Positions 1 to 7,316 of a stretch of DNA of 64,000 bases are shown here, piece by piece. Within the stretch, counting starts at the first letter, position 1, and each line of letters starts with the position of its first letter. The notes beneath the pieces are model-generated. The model had not been told where the DNA came from and did no database searches. It worked only from the letters and a program-made list of their open reading frames with translations. The DNA is from Paraburkholderia megapolitana (GTDB taxonomy: Bacteria > Pseudomonadota > Gammaproteobacteria > Burkholderiales > Burkholderiaceae), in the NCBI RefSeq assembly GCF_007556815.1, contig NZ_CP041745.1, positions 744,001 through 808,000 on the forward strand. The letters run 5' to 3'. Made by a program: the position numbers and the translations under genes.

Positions 1-543
1 ATGGCCGGCTTCGAGGATACCGGGGGCGCGCTCGCCGCACTGCCCAACTCGCTGTGGGCCGTCGGGGCGTCGGCCATGCTGCCGCTGTTCGAGGGCGGTC
101 TGAGAAAGGCCGAGCTGCAGGCGAGCTGGTCGCAATTTGCGCAAACGGGCGATGAATACAAGGCTGTCGTACTCGCCGCGTTCCAGCAGGTCGAGGACGA
201 CCTGGTGCTCACCAGCAAGTTGTCCACCGAAGCCGACCAGCAGGAGGCCGCGCTACAGGCCGCGCTCAAGGTGCAGAAAATTTCGATGAGCCTCTATACA
301 GATGGTCTGGACAATTACCTGAACGTCACGGTCGCCCAGATCGCGGCGCTGACTGCGCAGATTTCCGAGGTCGAGGTGGAGACGCGTCGCCTGCAGACGG
401 CAGTCGCACTGATCGGCGCACTCGGCGGCGGCTGGAGCGCGGCCGATCTACCCACCCGCGATCAGACCATTCCGTTCAGCCCCATCGGTCTGCGCTCACC
501 GCGCGACAACGCAGCCGGAATTTCAACGAAGCAGCCGACGTAG
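1..543 (+). CDS. Outer membrane efflux factor, C-terminal part (NodT/TolC-like, 5' truncated)
   Basis: This is the last 180 residues of an outer-membrane channel of the RND/MFS efflux type, which forms the TolC-like tunnel out of the periplasm. Visible hallmarks are the 'LPLFEGGLRKAEL' stretch typical of the second repeat of these proteins, followed by 'YKAVVLAAFQQVEDDL' and a long helical tail ending in 'LIGALGGGW'. Family members are about 450-500 residues, so the gene starts before the window and the ATG at base 1 is internal. The stop is at 541-543. The inner-membrane pump and adaptor would be expected upstream, outside the window. The family call is firm; the substrate cannot be told. 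Confidence 0.85.
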   Translation: MAGFEDTGGALAALPNSLWAVGASAMLPLFEGGLRKAELQASWSQFAQTGDEYKAVVLAAFQQVEDDLVLTSKLSTEADQQEAALQAALKVQKISMSLYTDGLDNYLNVTVAQIAALTAQISEVEVETRRLQTAVALIGALGGGWSAADLPTRDQTIPFSPIGLRSPRDNAAGISTKQPT

Positions 544-565
544 CGACTGAAACGGAAAACGAAAC

Positions 566-1438
566 ATGGCACTCAGGGACATTCTCGTGCACGTCGACGC
601 GAGCGATGCAGGCCAGCGAAGGCTGCGCCTCGCAGCCGATCTGGCGCACCGGCACGCCGCGCGACTCACTGCGCTGTTCGTGCGCGAATACAGCATCGAG
701 CAGCAGCATCGGTTGCGCGCCGCCGAACTCGGGCTCGCCTCGGGGCAACGCACCGATGCGTTGACACGCGACATCGTCGGCGAACTGGACGGCAACGCAG
801 ACCTGTTACGTGCGTTGCTCTCGCGTTTGCAGCAGAACCTCGCCATCGATGTCGCGTGGCGTAGTGTCGACGGGATGGCCAGCAAGGTCGTGCCACAGCA
901 ATCGCGTTACGCGGATCTGACCGTGATCGGTCACAACCCTTTCGACAACGCGGCACTCCCCGACGACTATTCGTTTGCTGAAACGATGCTCTTCACGACG
1001 GGGCGCCCGCTAGTCATCGTTCCGGCTCAAGAACTGGCCGCAGCGGTACCCGATACGCTCGGGCGCAGTATCGCGATTGCGTGGAACGGTAGTCGCGCAT
1101 CGGCGCGCGCGCTGTCCGATGCATTGCCGCTCGTGCAGCTGGCAGCGAGCACGACCGTTTTCGTGGCCGAACCGAGTCGCCTCGCGCATCCCGATCGGGT
1201 CGACCCGGCGTCGATTCTCGATCATGTTGGGCGACATACCGCGCATGTCGAGTATCGGCCGCTGCAGGCATCGAACGGCGCACTCGGCGATCTGTTGCAG
1301 GACGCGGCGCTCGAAGTTGGCGCGGACCTGCTCGTCTGCGGCGCGCATGGCCGGCCCCGCCTGTGGGAAAAGATGCTGGGCCGCGTCACGCATGATCTGC
1401 TGACGCGTATACGCATGCCACTGCTCGTTTCCTGCTGA
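566..1438 (+). CDS. Universal stress protein, two tandem UspA domains
   Basis: A 290-residue protein made of two UspA-type alpha/beta domains of about 145 residues each, the usual size of tandem Usp proteins. The first begins 'ALRDILVHVDASD' and the second about residue 155 with 'GRSIAIAWNGS'. Near the C-terminus 'GAHGRPRLWEKMLG' keeps the G-2X-G-9X-G spacing of the ATP-binding loop, but the usual Ser/Thr after the last Gly is Arg, so nucleotide binding may be altered in that domain. Cytoplasmic stress proteins of this type bind nucleotides and influence stress resistance. It starts 22 bases after the efflux gene stop and may be cotranscribed with it. Confidence 0.88.
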   Translation: MALRDILVHVDASDAGQRRLRLAADLAHRHAARLTALFVREYSIEQQHRLRAAELGLASGQRTDALTRDIVGELDGNADLLRALLSRLQQNLAIDVAWRSVDGMASKVVPQQSRYADLTVIGHNPFDNAALPDDYSFAETMLFTTGRPLVIVPAQELAAAVPDTLGRSIAIAWNGSRASARALSDALPLVQLAASTTVFVAEPSRLAHPDRVDPASILDHVGRHTAHVEYRPLQASNGALGDLLQDAALEVGADLLVCGAHGRPRLWEKMLGRVTHDLLTRIRMPLLVSC

Positions 1439-1569
1439 CGCCTGTTGCGGTCCTCGCGTTGTGCGAGCCAGCGTGCGCCATTCAGGCAACATCGGTCCTG
1501 CCCTGGCCTGCTGCGCGCGGCATCGGAACGTGAACATTCCGGAAGCCGCCGGGAGAGGCGATGCCCGAA

Positions 1570-2244
1570 TCAACCGAACAGATAACCCGAGCCGCGTATC
1601 GTGCGGATCATCGGGCGTTCGCCCGGCACATCGACCTTCTTGCGCAGACGCCCTACATGCACGTCGATCAGGTTCGTACCCGGATCGAAGCGGCAACCCC
1701 ATACCGCTTCGAAGATCATCGTGCGCGTCAGCACCTGGCCCGCATGACGCATCATGAATTCGAGCACGCGAAACTCGGTGGGCTGCAGATCGAGTTCGCG
1801 TTCGCGATAGGTGACCCGGCGACGCACGAGATCGAGTTCGAGCGAATCCTTGCGCAGCACGGTTTCGGTTTTCGTGCCGCGTGGGCGCCGTCGCAGCAGT
1901 ACTTCGACGCGCGCAAACATCTCGTCGGGTGAAAACGGTTTGGTCAGGTAATCGTCGCCGCCTGCGCGCAGCCCCTTGATGCGCTGATCGACATCGGACA
2001 TTGCGCTCATCACCAGCACCGGCGTTTCCATGCCGACGCCGCGCATCGTTGCGACGATCGTCAGGCCGTCGAGGTCCGGCAGCATGCGGTCTAGCGTTAC
2101 GACGTCGTAGCTTCCGCCCATCACCTTGGCCATGCCCTCGCGGCCGGTGCGCGCGAGATCGACGGAGAAACCGCCCGCGGTGAGTGTGCGCACGATGTCG
2201 TGCGCAATCAGTTCATCGTCTTCAATCGTGAGAATTTTCGGCAT
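1570..2244 (-). CDS. OmpR-family two-component response regulator
   Basis: A 224-residue DNA-binding response regulator: receiver domain at residues 1-120, with acidic pair E8-D9-D10, phosphoacceptor D52 ('TLDRMLPDLDG') and K102 ('DDYLTKPF'), then a winged-helix DNA-binding domain ending 'IRTIRGSGYLFG'. I start it at the ATG of 'MPKILTIEDD'; the frame stays open another 142 codons upstream, but that stretch is Arg-rich shadow sequence. No histidine kinase lies next to it, so the partner must be elsewhere. It is convergent with the universal stress gene. Confidence 0.92.
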   Translation of the reverse strand: MPKILTIEDDELIAHDIVRTLTAGGFSVDLARTGREGMAKVMGGSYDVVTLDRMLPDLDGLTIVATMRGVGMETPVLVMSAMSDVDQRIKGLRAGGDDYLTKPFSPDEMFARVEVLLRRRPRGTKTETVLRKDSLELDLVRRRVTYRERELDLQPTEFRVLEFMMRHAGQVLTRTMIFEAVWGCRFDPGTNLIDVHVGRLRKKVDVPGERPMIRTIRGSGYLFG

Positions 2245-2270
2245 CGATAGCGCCTGTTCGTTGCACGCGC

Positions 2271-3194
2271 TCAGGCCACGGCGCGCAGCGTCACTGCCTT
2301 GTCCGGCGAGCGATACCGGTTGACCACGAAGTCGATGAAGCTGCGTACCTTCATCGACAGATAGTTGCGGCCCGAGTAGAGGATTGACACCTGATGCGCG
2401 CCGCCGTTGACCGCGAACTGTTCGAGCACCGGCACGAGCGCGCCGTGCGCGAGATCGTCGGTGATCAGTGGTCGCGGCAGCAGCGCGATACCCATGTGGT
2501 TGAGTGCGGCAGCGCGTGCGGTGGCGTGACTCGTCGTTGTGAGTGCGTTGCCGGCGCTGACGCGTTGAATGCCGTCGACGCCCGAAAATTCCCACGTGCG
2601 CGACAGACCATCCGAGATCGCGAGCAGGTCGTGCCGCGCCAGCGCGGACGGATCGCGCGGCGTGCCGCAACGCATGAGGTACGCGGGCGATGCGACGACG
2701 ACATCGTCGACCGTTGTCAGCGTGCGGCTGACCAGCGTCGAACTTGCGAGGCGTCGGTCGTCGGAGAAACAGACATCGAAGCCGCCTTCAATCATGTCGA
2801 CATGCGTGTCGAACGTCGTCACGTCGAAGTTGACGCGTGGATGTAACGCCCGATACGACGCGAGCAGGATGCCGAGGTTGGTCGTCGAGAACGTCATCGT
2901 GCTCGCGATGCGCAGCGTGCCGCACGGATCGCGTGTGGTCTGCACGAGATTCGATTCGACCTCGTCGAGCTTTTCGACGATCGCGCGGCAGCCGTCCAGA
3001 TACTCCTTGCCCATGTCGGTGAGCGACAGACTGCGCGTCGTGCGGTTGAGCAGACGCACGTTCAGATGAGCTTCGAGTGTGCCGATGCTGCGCGTCACCG
3101 CAGCCGCCGACATACCCAGTTGTCGCGCCGCGAGATTGAAGCTGGCGAGATCGACTACGCGGATGAAGGCACGCATCGCCTGGAGTTGGTTCAT
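2271..3194 (-). CDS. LysR-family transcriptional regulator
   Basis: A 307-residue LysR regulator: N-terminal winged HTH ('NLAARQLGMSAAAVTRSI', residues about 20-37), a linker helix, and a periplasmic-binding-like effector domain from about residue 90. Subfamily features ('RLLNRTTRSLSLTDMGKEYL') place it in the CrgA/AaeR-like group that often controls oxidoreductase or efflux genes. It lies 26 bases upstream of the OmpR-type gene on the same strand. A TTAA-N7-TTAA motif 70 bases upstream of its start may be its autoregulatory site. Confidence 0.92.
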   Translation of the reverse strand: MNQLQAMRAFIRVVDLASFNLAARQLGMSAAAVTRSIGTLEAHLNVRLLNRTTRSLSLTDMGKEYLDGCRAIVEKLDEVESNLVQTTRDPCGTLRIASTMTFSTTNLGILLASYRALHPRVNFDVTTFDTHVDMIEGGFDVCFSDDRRLASSTLVSRTLTTVDDVVVASPAYLMRCGTPRDPSALARHDLLAISDGLSRTWEFSGVDGIQRVSAGNALTTTSHATARAAALNHMGIALLPRPLITDDLAHGALVPVLEQFAVNGGAHQVSILYSGRNYLSMKVRSFIDFVVNRYRSPDKAVTLRAVA

Positions 3195-3554
3195 GATTTC
3201 GCGCGAGTTAGGGCAACGCGTAGATGATCGGCGATGGCGTGTAAAACAAAGTCGCTACGTGGATTAAGCCTTTTTTAACTTGCTGCAATGTTCATGAAGA
3301 TTGCAAAGGAGACCTTTCATTTGACGATTCACAAGCCTTCATCGTGAGAATGAAAGAGAGTGGGGCGTTGGATGTGCAATGGATATGCGCGGCGACTCGC
3401 AACCTTGAAAGACGGAGGCGAACGACGCGTATCGAAGCGGTGGAGCAAACGCAGAGACGCGCATGCGAATGCACGCGCGTGAGAGAGAAGAGGGGTCGCG
3501 CATCGCGATGAATGCGCATGCCGCCTGCATTGCGCAGCGGCGTGAATGCCTGAA
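3195..3554. other. Intergenic region, no gene seen
   Basis: No convincing coding frame on either strand; the short frames here have no ribosome-binding site or recognisable composition. The part nearest the LysR gene is AT-rich and holds the TTAA-N7-TTAA motif at 3264-3278, so the LysR promoter probably lies here. Confidence 0.5.
3264..3278. promoter_or_regulatory. Candidate LysR operator (TTAA-N7-TTAA)
   Basis: The sequence TTAAGCCTTTTTTAA is a dyad with the inner T-N11-A spacing typical of LysR-type sites. It lies 70 bases upstream of the LysR start. A close relative, in the shared context TGGATTAA, is found at 4013-4027 upstream of the next gene. Function is inferred. Confidence 0.4.
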
Positions 3555-3929
3555 CTAGTTGGGCAGACTATGCGTTTCGGCGAGCGTGTCGAGATGCTTC
3601 GATAACGCGTCGTGGAGTTTCTCGAGGCTGTGCGTCGGTAGTGCGAAGCCGGCCCAGCCCAGACCCGAATGACGCAGAAACACCACCGCGCCGTCGTACA
3701 TCGGATGCATCTCGGAGTGCCAGCACGGGTCCAGCTCGATCACATATTGGTGCGAACGCGAAGGCTCTTTAGGCAGTTCGGGTTTCATCGATGCACGTAT
3801 CAGACTGAGATGCTCGATAACGGCATCGACGTCGCTTGCTTCGAGCAACACGGAGGCCTGCTCGATGGCGATGCGGACTGTGCTCGTGCCGTACTGGTTG
3901 ATTACTTCGATGCTCATGGGGCGCGTCAT
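3555..3929 (-). CDS. Hypothetical protein, 124 aa
   Basis: A small soluble protein of 124 residues that I do not recognise. It has no signal peptide or membrane segment. Its middle, 'HQYVIELDPCWHSEMHP' followed by 'DGAVVFLRHSGLGWAGFALP', suggests a compact alpha/beta domain. The start is supported by AGGAG seven bases upstream of the ATG. Codon use matches the neighbours, so it looks like a genuine resident gene. The TTAA-N7-TTAA motif about 84 bases upstream resembles that before the neighbouring LysR gene, suggesting shared control. Confidence 0.7.
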   Translation of the reverse strand: MTRPMSIEVINQYGTSTVRIAIEQASVLLEASDVDAVIEHLSLIRASMKPELPKEPSRSHQYVIELDPCWHSEMHPMYDGAVVFLRHSGLGWAGFALPTHSLEKLHDALSKHLDTLAETHSLPN

Positions 3930-4012
3930 CGCTCGACTCCTGGTACCTGTCCCGATGCGGAAATTATGGAGTGGCGAAGTGGGGCGCAGTCTGAAACAGT
4001 GAGATCGTTGGA

Positions 4013-4027
4013 TTAAAGTTTTTTTAA
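4013..4027. promoter_or_regulatory. Candidate LysR operator, second copy
   Basis: TTAAAGTTTTTTTAA keeps the same TTAA-N7-TTAA layout and the same preceding TGGA as the motif at 3264-3278. It sits upstream of the 124-residue gene. Proposed as a binding site for the adjacent LysR protein; inference only. Confidence 0.35.
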
Positions 4028-4110
4028 GCTGGGCGGATTAGCCCACGTGCGATTGTTGCGATCTGCAGCGACAAGCGCTTGTGTCCTTGCATGAACAGCA
4101 AGAGAGAAGA

Positions 4111-4140
4111 TCGGCTCGCAGTGCATTGACTGCGAGCCGA
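4111..4140 (-). terminator. Rho-independent-like terminator of the MFS gene
   Basis: A perfect 12-base-pair stem (TCGGCTCGCAGT / ACTGCGAGCCGA) with a 6-base loop, starting 13 bases after the MFS stop on the minus strand and followed there by a T/C-rich tract (TCTTCTCTCTT). The stem is very stable; the T tract is imperfect. Confidence 0.7.
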
Positions 4141-4153
4141 TGAAAGAAACGTA

Positions 4154-5365
4154 CTACAGCGCCGCAGGCGCATTCGGCACTTTCGTATTGCGCGTATAAA
4201 GCATCGCCGACAGCACGACACCACCGGCCGCCGCCAGCGCCGCAAACAGAAACACCGAGCCATACCCGAACTCGCCGGCGACATAACCGGCAAGCGGCCC
4301 GGTAATCCCCAGCGACAAATCAAGGAACACCGAGTAAGCCGACAGCGCCGCGCCGCGGCTTGCCGGCGGCACCAGCGCGACGGCCTCGACGCCAAGCGCC
4401 GGGAAGATCAGTGCGAAACCGAAACCGGTCAATGCCGCGCCAAGCAGCGCGATGTGCGGCTCGGGCGCGAGCCACAACATGAGCAACCCGGCGCACTCGA
4501 ACGCAAACGATGCAATCGCCACGCGAAAACCGCCATACGTCTTGATCGTGTTGGCGAACAGCAGACGCGAACCGACAAACAGCGTGCCAAACACCGTCAG
4601 CGACAGCGCCGCATTCGGCCACTGCCGTGCCGCGTAGAACAGCGTGATGAACGTCGCAATCGAACCGAAGCCCGCCGACCCCAACGCGAGCCCGATGCCA
4701 TGCGGCAACACGCGGCTGAACACGCTGCGATACGACATCCGTTCGCCATGCACGACAGGAACCGGTGCGATCGGCCGCGCGAGGTAGTAGCCGAGCGCTG
4801 CGAGCGCGATCACGACGACGCCGAGCGCCCAGTAACCGATGCCATGCGCAATGCCGACACCGAGCGGTGCACCGATCGCGAGCGCACCGTACGTCGCGAT
4901 GCCGTTCCACGAGATCACGCGTGCGTTGTTCGTCGTGCCGACCCGGCCGATGCCCCACAGAATCGCGCCGGTCCCGCACAGACTTTCGCCAAAACCGAGC
5001 ACGAGCCGGCTCAGCACCAGCAACGTGAGACTCACGCCGGTCCACTTACCGCACAGCACCGCGAGCAGCAGCAAGATGCCGCTCGCGCCGCAGCCGAGCA
5101 GACCGATCGACACCGTCTTCTTCGGCCCGAGCGTATCGGCCGAGCGACCCGCCAGCGGACGCGACGCCAGGGTCGCGAGGTACTGCACGCTGATCGCCGC
5201 CCCGGCGAGCACGGCGCTGAACCCGAGGTCGTTGTGCACGTAACCGGGCAGCACCGCGAGCGGAAGGCCGATCGTCAGGTAGCAGATGAAGGTGAAAAAG
5301 ACGACCGGAATGATCTGCAGAGTCGTCGCGAACTGGCTGCGGGGCGTGATTGAGTCGGCGGACAT
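4154..5365 (-). CDS. MFS transporter (YfcJ/YhhS-like)
   Basis: A 403-residue, about 12-helix major facilitator. It begins '[12 protein letters not shown]' and shows the loop 2-3 signature '[16 protein letters not shown]' (residues about 70-85) and a 'LVLGFGESL' helix-4 motif, as in the YfcJ/YhhS-like efflux group. I chose this ATG because the 24 residues upstream in frame look non-coding. It lies in the inner membrane and probably exports a small molecule; the substrate is unknown. It is transcribed away from xdhA across a shared 380-base intergenic region. Confidence 0.88.
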   Translation of the reverse strand: MSADSITPRSQFATTLQIIPVVFFTFICYLTIGLPLAVLPGYVHNDLGFSAVLAGAAISVQYLATLASRPLAGRSADTLGPKKTVSIGLLGCGASGILLLLAVLCGKWTGVSLTLLVLSRLVLGFGESLCGTGAILWGIGRVGTTNNARVISWNGIATYGALAIGAPLGVGIAHGIGYWALGVVVIALAALGYYLARPIAPVPVVHGERMSYRSVFSRVLPHGIGLALGSAGFGSIATFITLFYAARQWPNAALSLTVFGTLFVGSRLLFANTIKTYGGFRVAIASFAFECAGLLMLWLAPEPHIALLGAALTGFGFALIFPALGVEAVALVPPASRGAALSAYSVFLDLSLGITGPLAGYVAGEFGYGSVFLFAALAAAGGVVLSAMLYTRNTKVPNAPAAL

Positions 5366-5748
5366 GGGGAAAACGAGACTTGAAATCGGCGGGAAGGCGT
5401 GATTTTCCCATGGAACCGGTTCTCTTGCAGCGAGCACTTAATAATTTTGGCCCGCAAAAAACGGTGTCGGATGTGTATAGAGCGGCGAAAACCGCGTATC
5501 GGGCCGCACAGCGGGCATTTCCGCGAGCATCCGTCGATCTGGAAATGTCATTTTGTAGATATAAATACAAAAAATAGTCCAAAAATACGCTACTTCTATA
5601 AGTCATCAAGCCACTGAACCACGAGATTTATCGCTCCAGCCATATATCCCGCATGCGGATGCGCCTATGGGTTGCCAATATTGAAGGTGATAGCGTTCGA
5701 ACCGTCCCCGCAGCACGGCCCAGCAGGCCAGAACAATCGAGACGAAAC
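5366..5748. promoter_or_regulatory. Divergent intergenic region between MFS gene and xdhA
   Basis: No gene seen. The centre (about 5545-5600) is sharply AT-rich against a GC-rich background and contains an inverted repeat at 5551-5572. This is where promoters for both divergent transcripts are expected. In-frame extension of xdhA upstream to about 5653 is possible but the added residues do not match xanthine dehydrogenases. Confidence 0.5.
5551..5572. promoter_or_regulatory. Inverted repeat TTTTGTA-N8-TACAAAA
   Basis: Two perfect 7-base arms around an 8-base AT-rich centre, about 180 bases upstream of xdhA and 190 upstream of the divergent MFS gene. The size and symmetry suit a dimeric repressor site, possibly a purine-responsive regulator. 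The regulator is not identifiable here. Confidence 0.45.
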
Positions 5749-7266
5749 ATGAGCCAGCCGATCCGCTTCTATCACCGCAATGCGATCCGCGAGATCCGCA
5801 ATACGCCAGTCACCCGCACGGTGCTGCAATACCTGCGCGAAGACGCGCGCTGCACCGGCACCAAGGAGGGCTGCGCCGAAGGCGACTGCGGCGCCTGTAC
5901 CGTCGTGATCGGCGAGCGCAACGCCGCGGGCGGCGTGAGCTTCAAGGCGGTCAACGCGTGCATCCAGTTCCTGCCGACGCTCGATGGCCGCGCGCTTTTC
6001 ACGATCGAAGACCTGCGCCAGCCCGACGGCTCGCTGCATCCGGTTCAACAGGCGATGGTCGAATGCCACGGCTCGCAATGCGGCTTCTGCACGCCGGGTT
6101 TCGTGATGTCGATGTGGTCGTTGTACGAAAAGCATGGCCACGAGCAGAGCTGCGCGAACCGCACGGTGCCGTCGCGCACTGAAATCAGCAATGCGCTGAC
6201 CGGCAACCTGTGCCGCTGCACCGGCTACCGGCCGATCGTCGATGCCGCCGTGCAGATGTTCGAAGCCCCCGCGCCGAAAGCACCGGTCGATCTCGAAGCA
6301 CTTGCGAGCACGCTCGCCACGCTCGAGCGTCACGACACGTTCCACTATGCGCACGCCGGCCAGCAATTCGATGCACCACGTACCGTCGAAGCGCTCGCGC
6401 AGATCAAGAGCGTGCAACCGGCTACGCGGATACTCGCGGGCAGCACCGACATTGGCCTGTGGGTCACGAAGCAGATGCGCGAACTGGGCGACATCGTGTA
6501 TGTCGGGCAGATCGCCGAACTGCAGCGTATCGCGGTGACCGACGGCTGGATCGAGATCGGCGCCGGTGTCAGCGTCGAGAAGGCCTACGCGGAACTCGCG
6601 AGGCATTACCCCGAATTGAACGAAATGTGGCAGCGCTTCGCGTCGCTGCCGATCCGCAATGCGGGCACGCTCGGCGGCAACGTTGCGAACGGCTCGCCGA
6701 TCGGCGATTCGATGCCGGGGCTGATCGCGCTTGGTGCACGGGTTGTCGTGCGAGGCGGCGAGATCGAGCGCGAGATGCCGCTCGAAGACCTGTACCTCGC
6801 GTATCAGAAGAAAGACATGGAGGCGCACGAGTTCGTCGTCGGCTTGCGTGTGCCGACGCGTACCGGTGTGCGCGCGAATCTGCAGTTCCGCACGTACAAG
6901 CTGTCGAAGCGCTTCGATTCCGATATCTCGGCGGTGTGCGCGGCGTTTTCGTTCATCGCAGATGGCGACACGGTGCGCGAGCCGCGCATCGCATTCGGCG
7001 GCATGGCCGCGACGCCGAAGCGTGCGACGCACGTGGAAGCGGTGCTCAACGACGCCGAGTGGCACGAAGCCACTGCGCAGGCCGCGATGCTCGCACTCGC
7101 GAAAGACTACGCGCCGCTTAGCGACATGCGCGCGACCAGCGACTACCGCGTCGAAGCCGCGAAAAACACGTTGTACCGCTTCTGGCTCGAAACGCGCCCG
7201 CACAATCCGCTGCCGAAGGCCGCGCTCGATGTGCGCGCCGTCGAAGCCGCCGGTGCGAGTGCGTAA
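5749..7266 (+). CDS. xdhA: Xanthine dehydrogenase small subunit (2Fe-2S and FAD)
   Basis: The 505-residue XdhA subunit, which passes electrons from the molybdenum centre through two 2Fe-2S clusters to FAD during oxidation of hypoxanthine and xanthine to urate. Plant-type cluster cysteines are at residues 42, 47 and 50 ('GCAEGDCGAC'), the second cluster is 'CGSQCGFCTPGF' and 'NLCRCTGYRP', and the FAD domain shows 'RILAGSTDIGLW' and 'GTLGGNVANGSPIGD'. I start at 'MSQPIRFYH', which matches the family start. It is the first gene of an xdhABC operon, with 50 bases to xdhB. Cytoplasmic. Confidence 0.96.
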   Translation: MSQPIRFYHRNAIREIRNTPVTRTVLQYLREDARCTGTKEGCAEGDCGACTVVIGERNAAGGVSFKAVNACIQFLPTLDGRALFTIEDLRQPDGSLHPVQQAMVECHGSQCGFCTPGFVMSMWSLYEKHGHEQSCANRTVPSRTEISNALTGNLCRCTGYRPIVDAAVQMFEAPAPKAPVDLEALASTLATLERHDTFHYAHAGQQFDAPRTVEALAQIKSVQPATRILAGSTDIGLWVTKQMRELGDIVYVGQIAELQRIAVTDGWIEIGAGVSVEKAYAELARHYPELNEMWQRFASLPIRNAGTLGGNVANGSPIGDSMPGLIALGARVVVRGGEIEREMPLEDLYLAYQKKDMEAHEFVVGLRVPTRTGVRANLQFRTYKLSKRFDSDISAVCAAFSFIADGDTVREPRIAFGGMAATPKRATHVEAVLNDAEWHEATAQAAMLALAKDYAPLSDMRATSDYRVEAAKNTLYRFWLETRPHNPLPKAALDVRAVEAAGASA

Positions 7267-7316
7267 GAGAGCCACAGCCGGGCTACAGTAATACCGAGGT
7301 ACGGAGAACCATTCGA

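Noticed and set aside
5665..7275. 536-codon open frame antisense to xdhA
   Set aside because: Arg/Ala/His-rich shadow produced by GC-rich codon bias; xdhA on the other strand has full family motifs.
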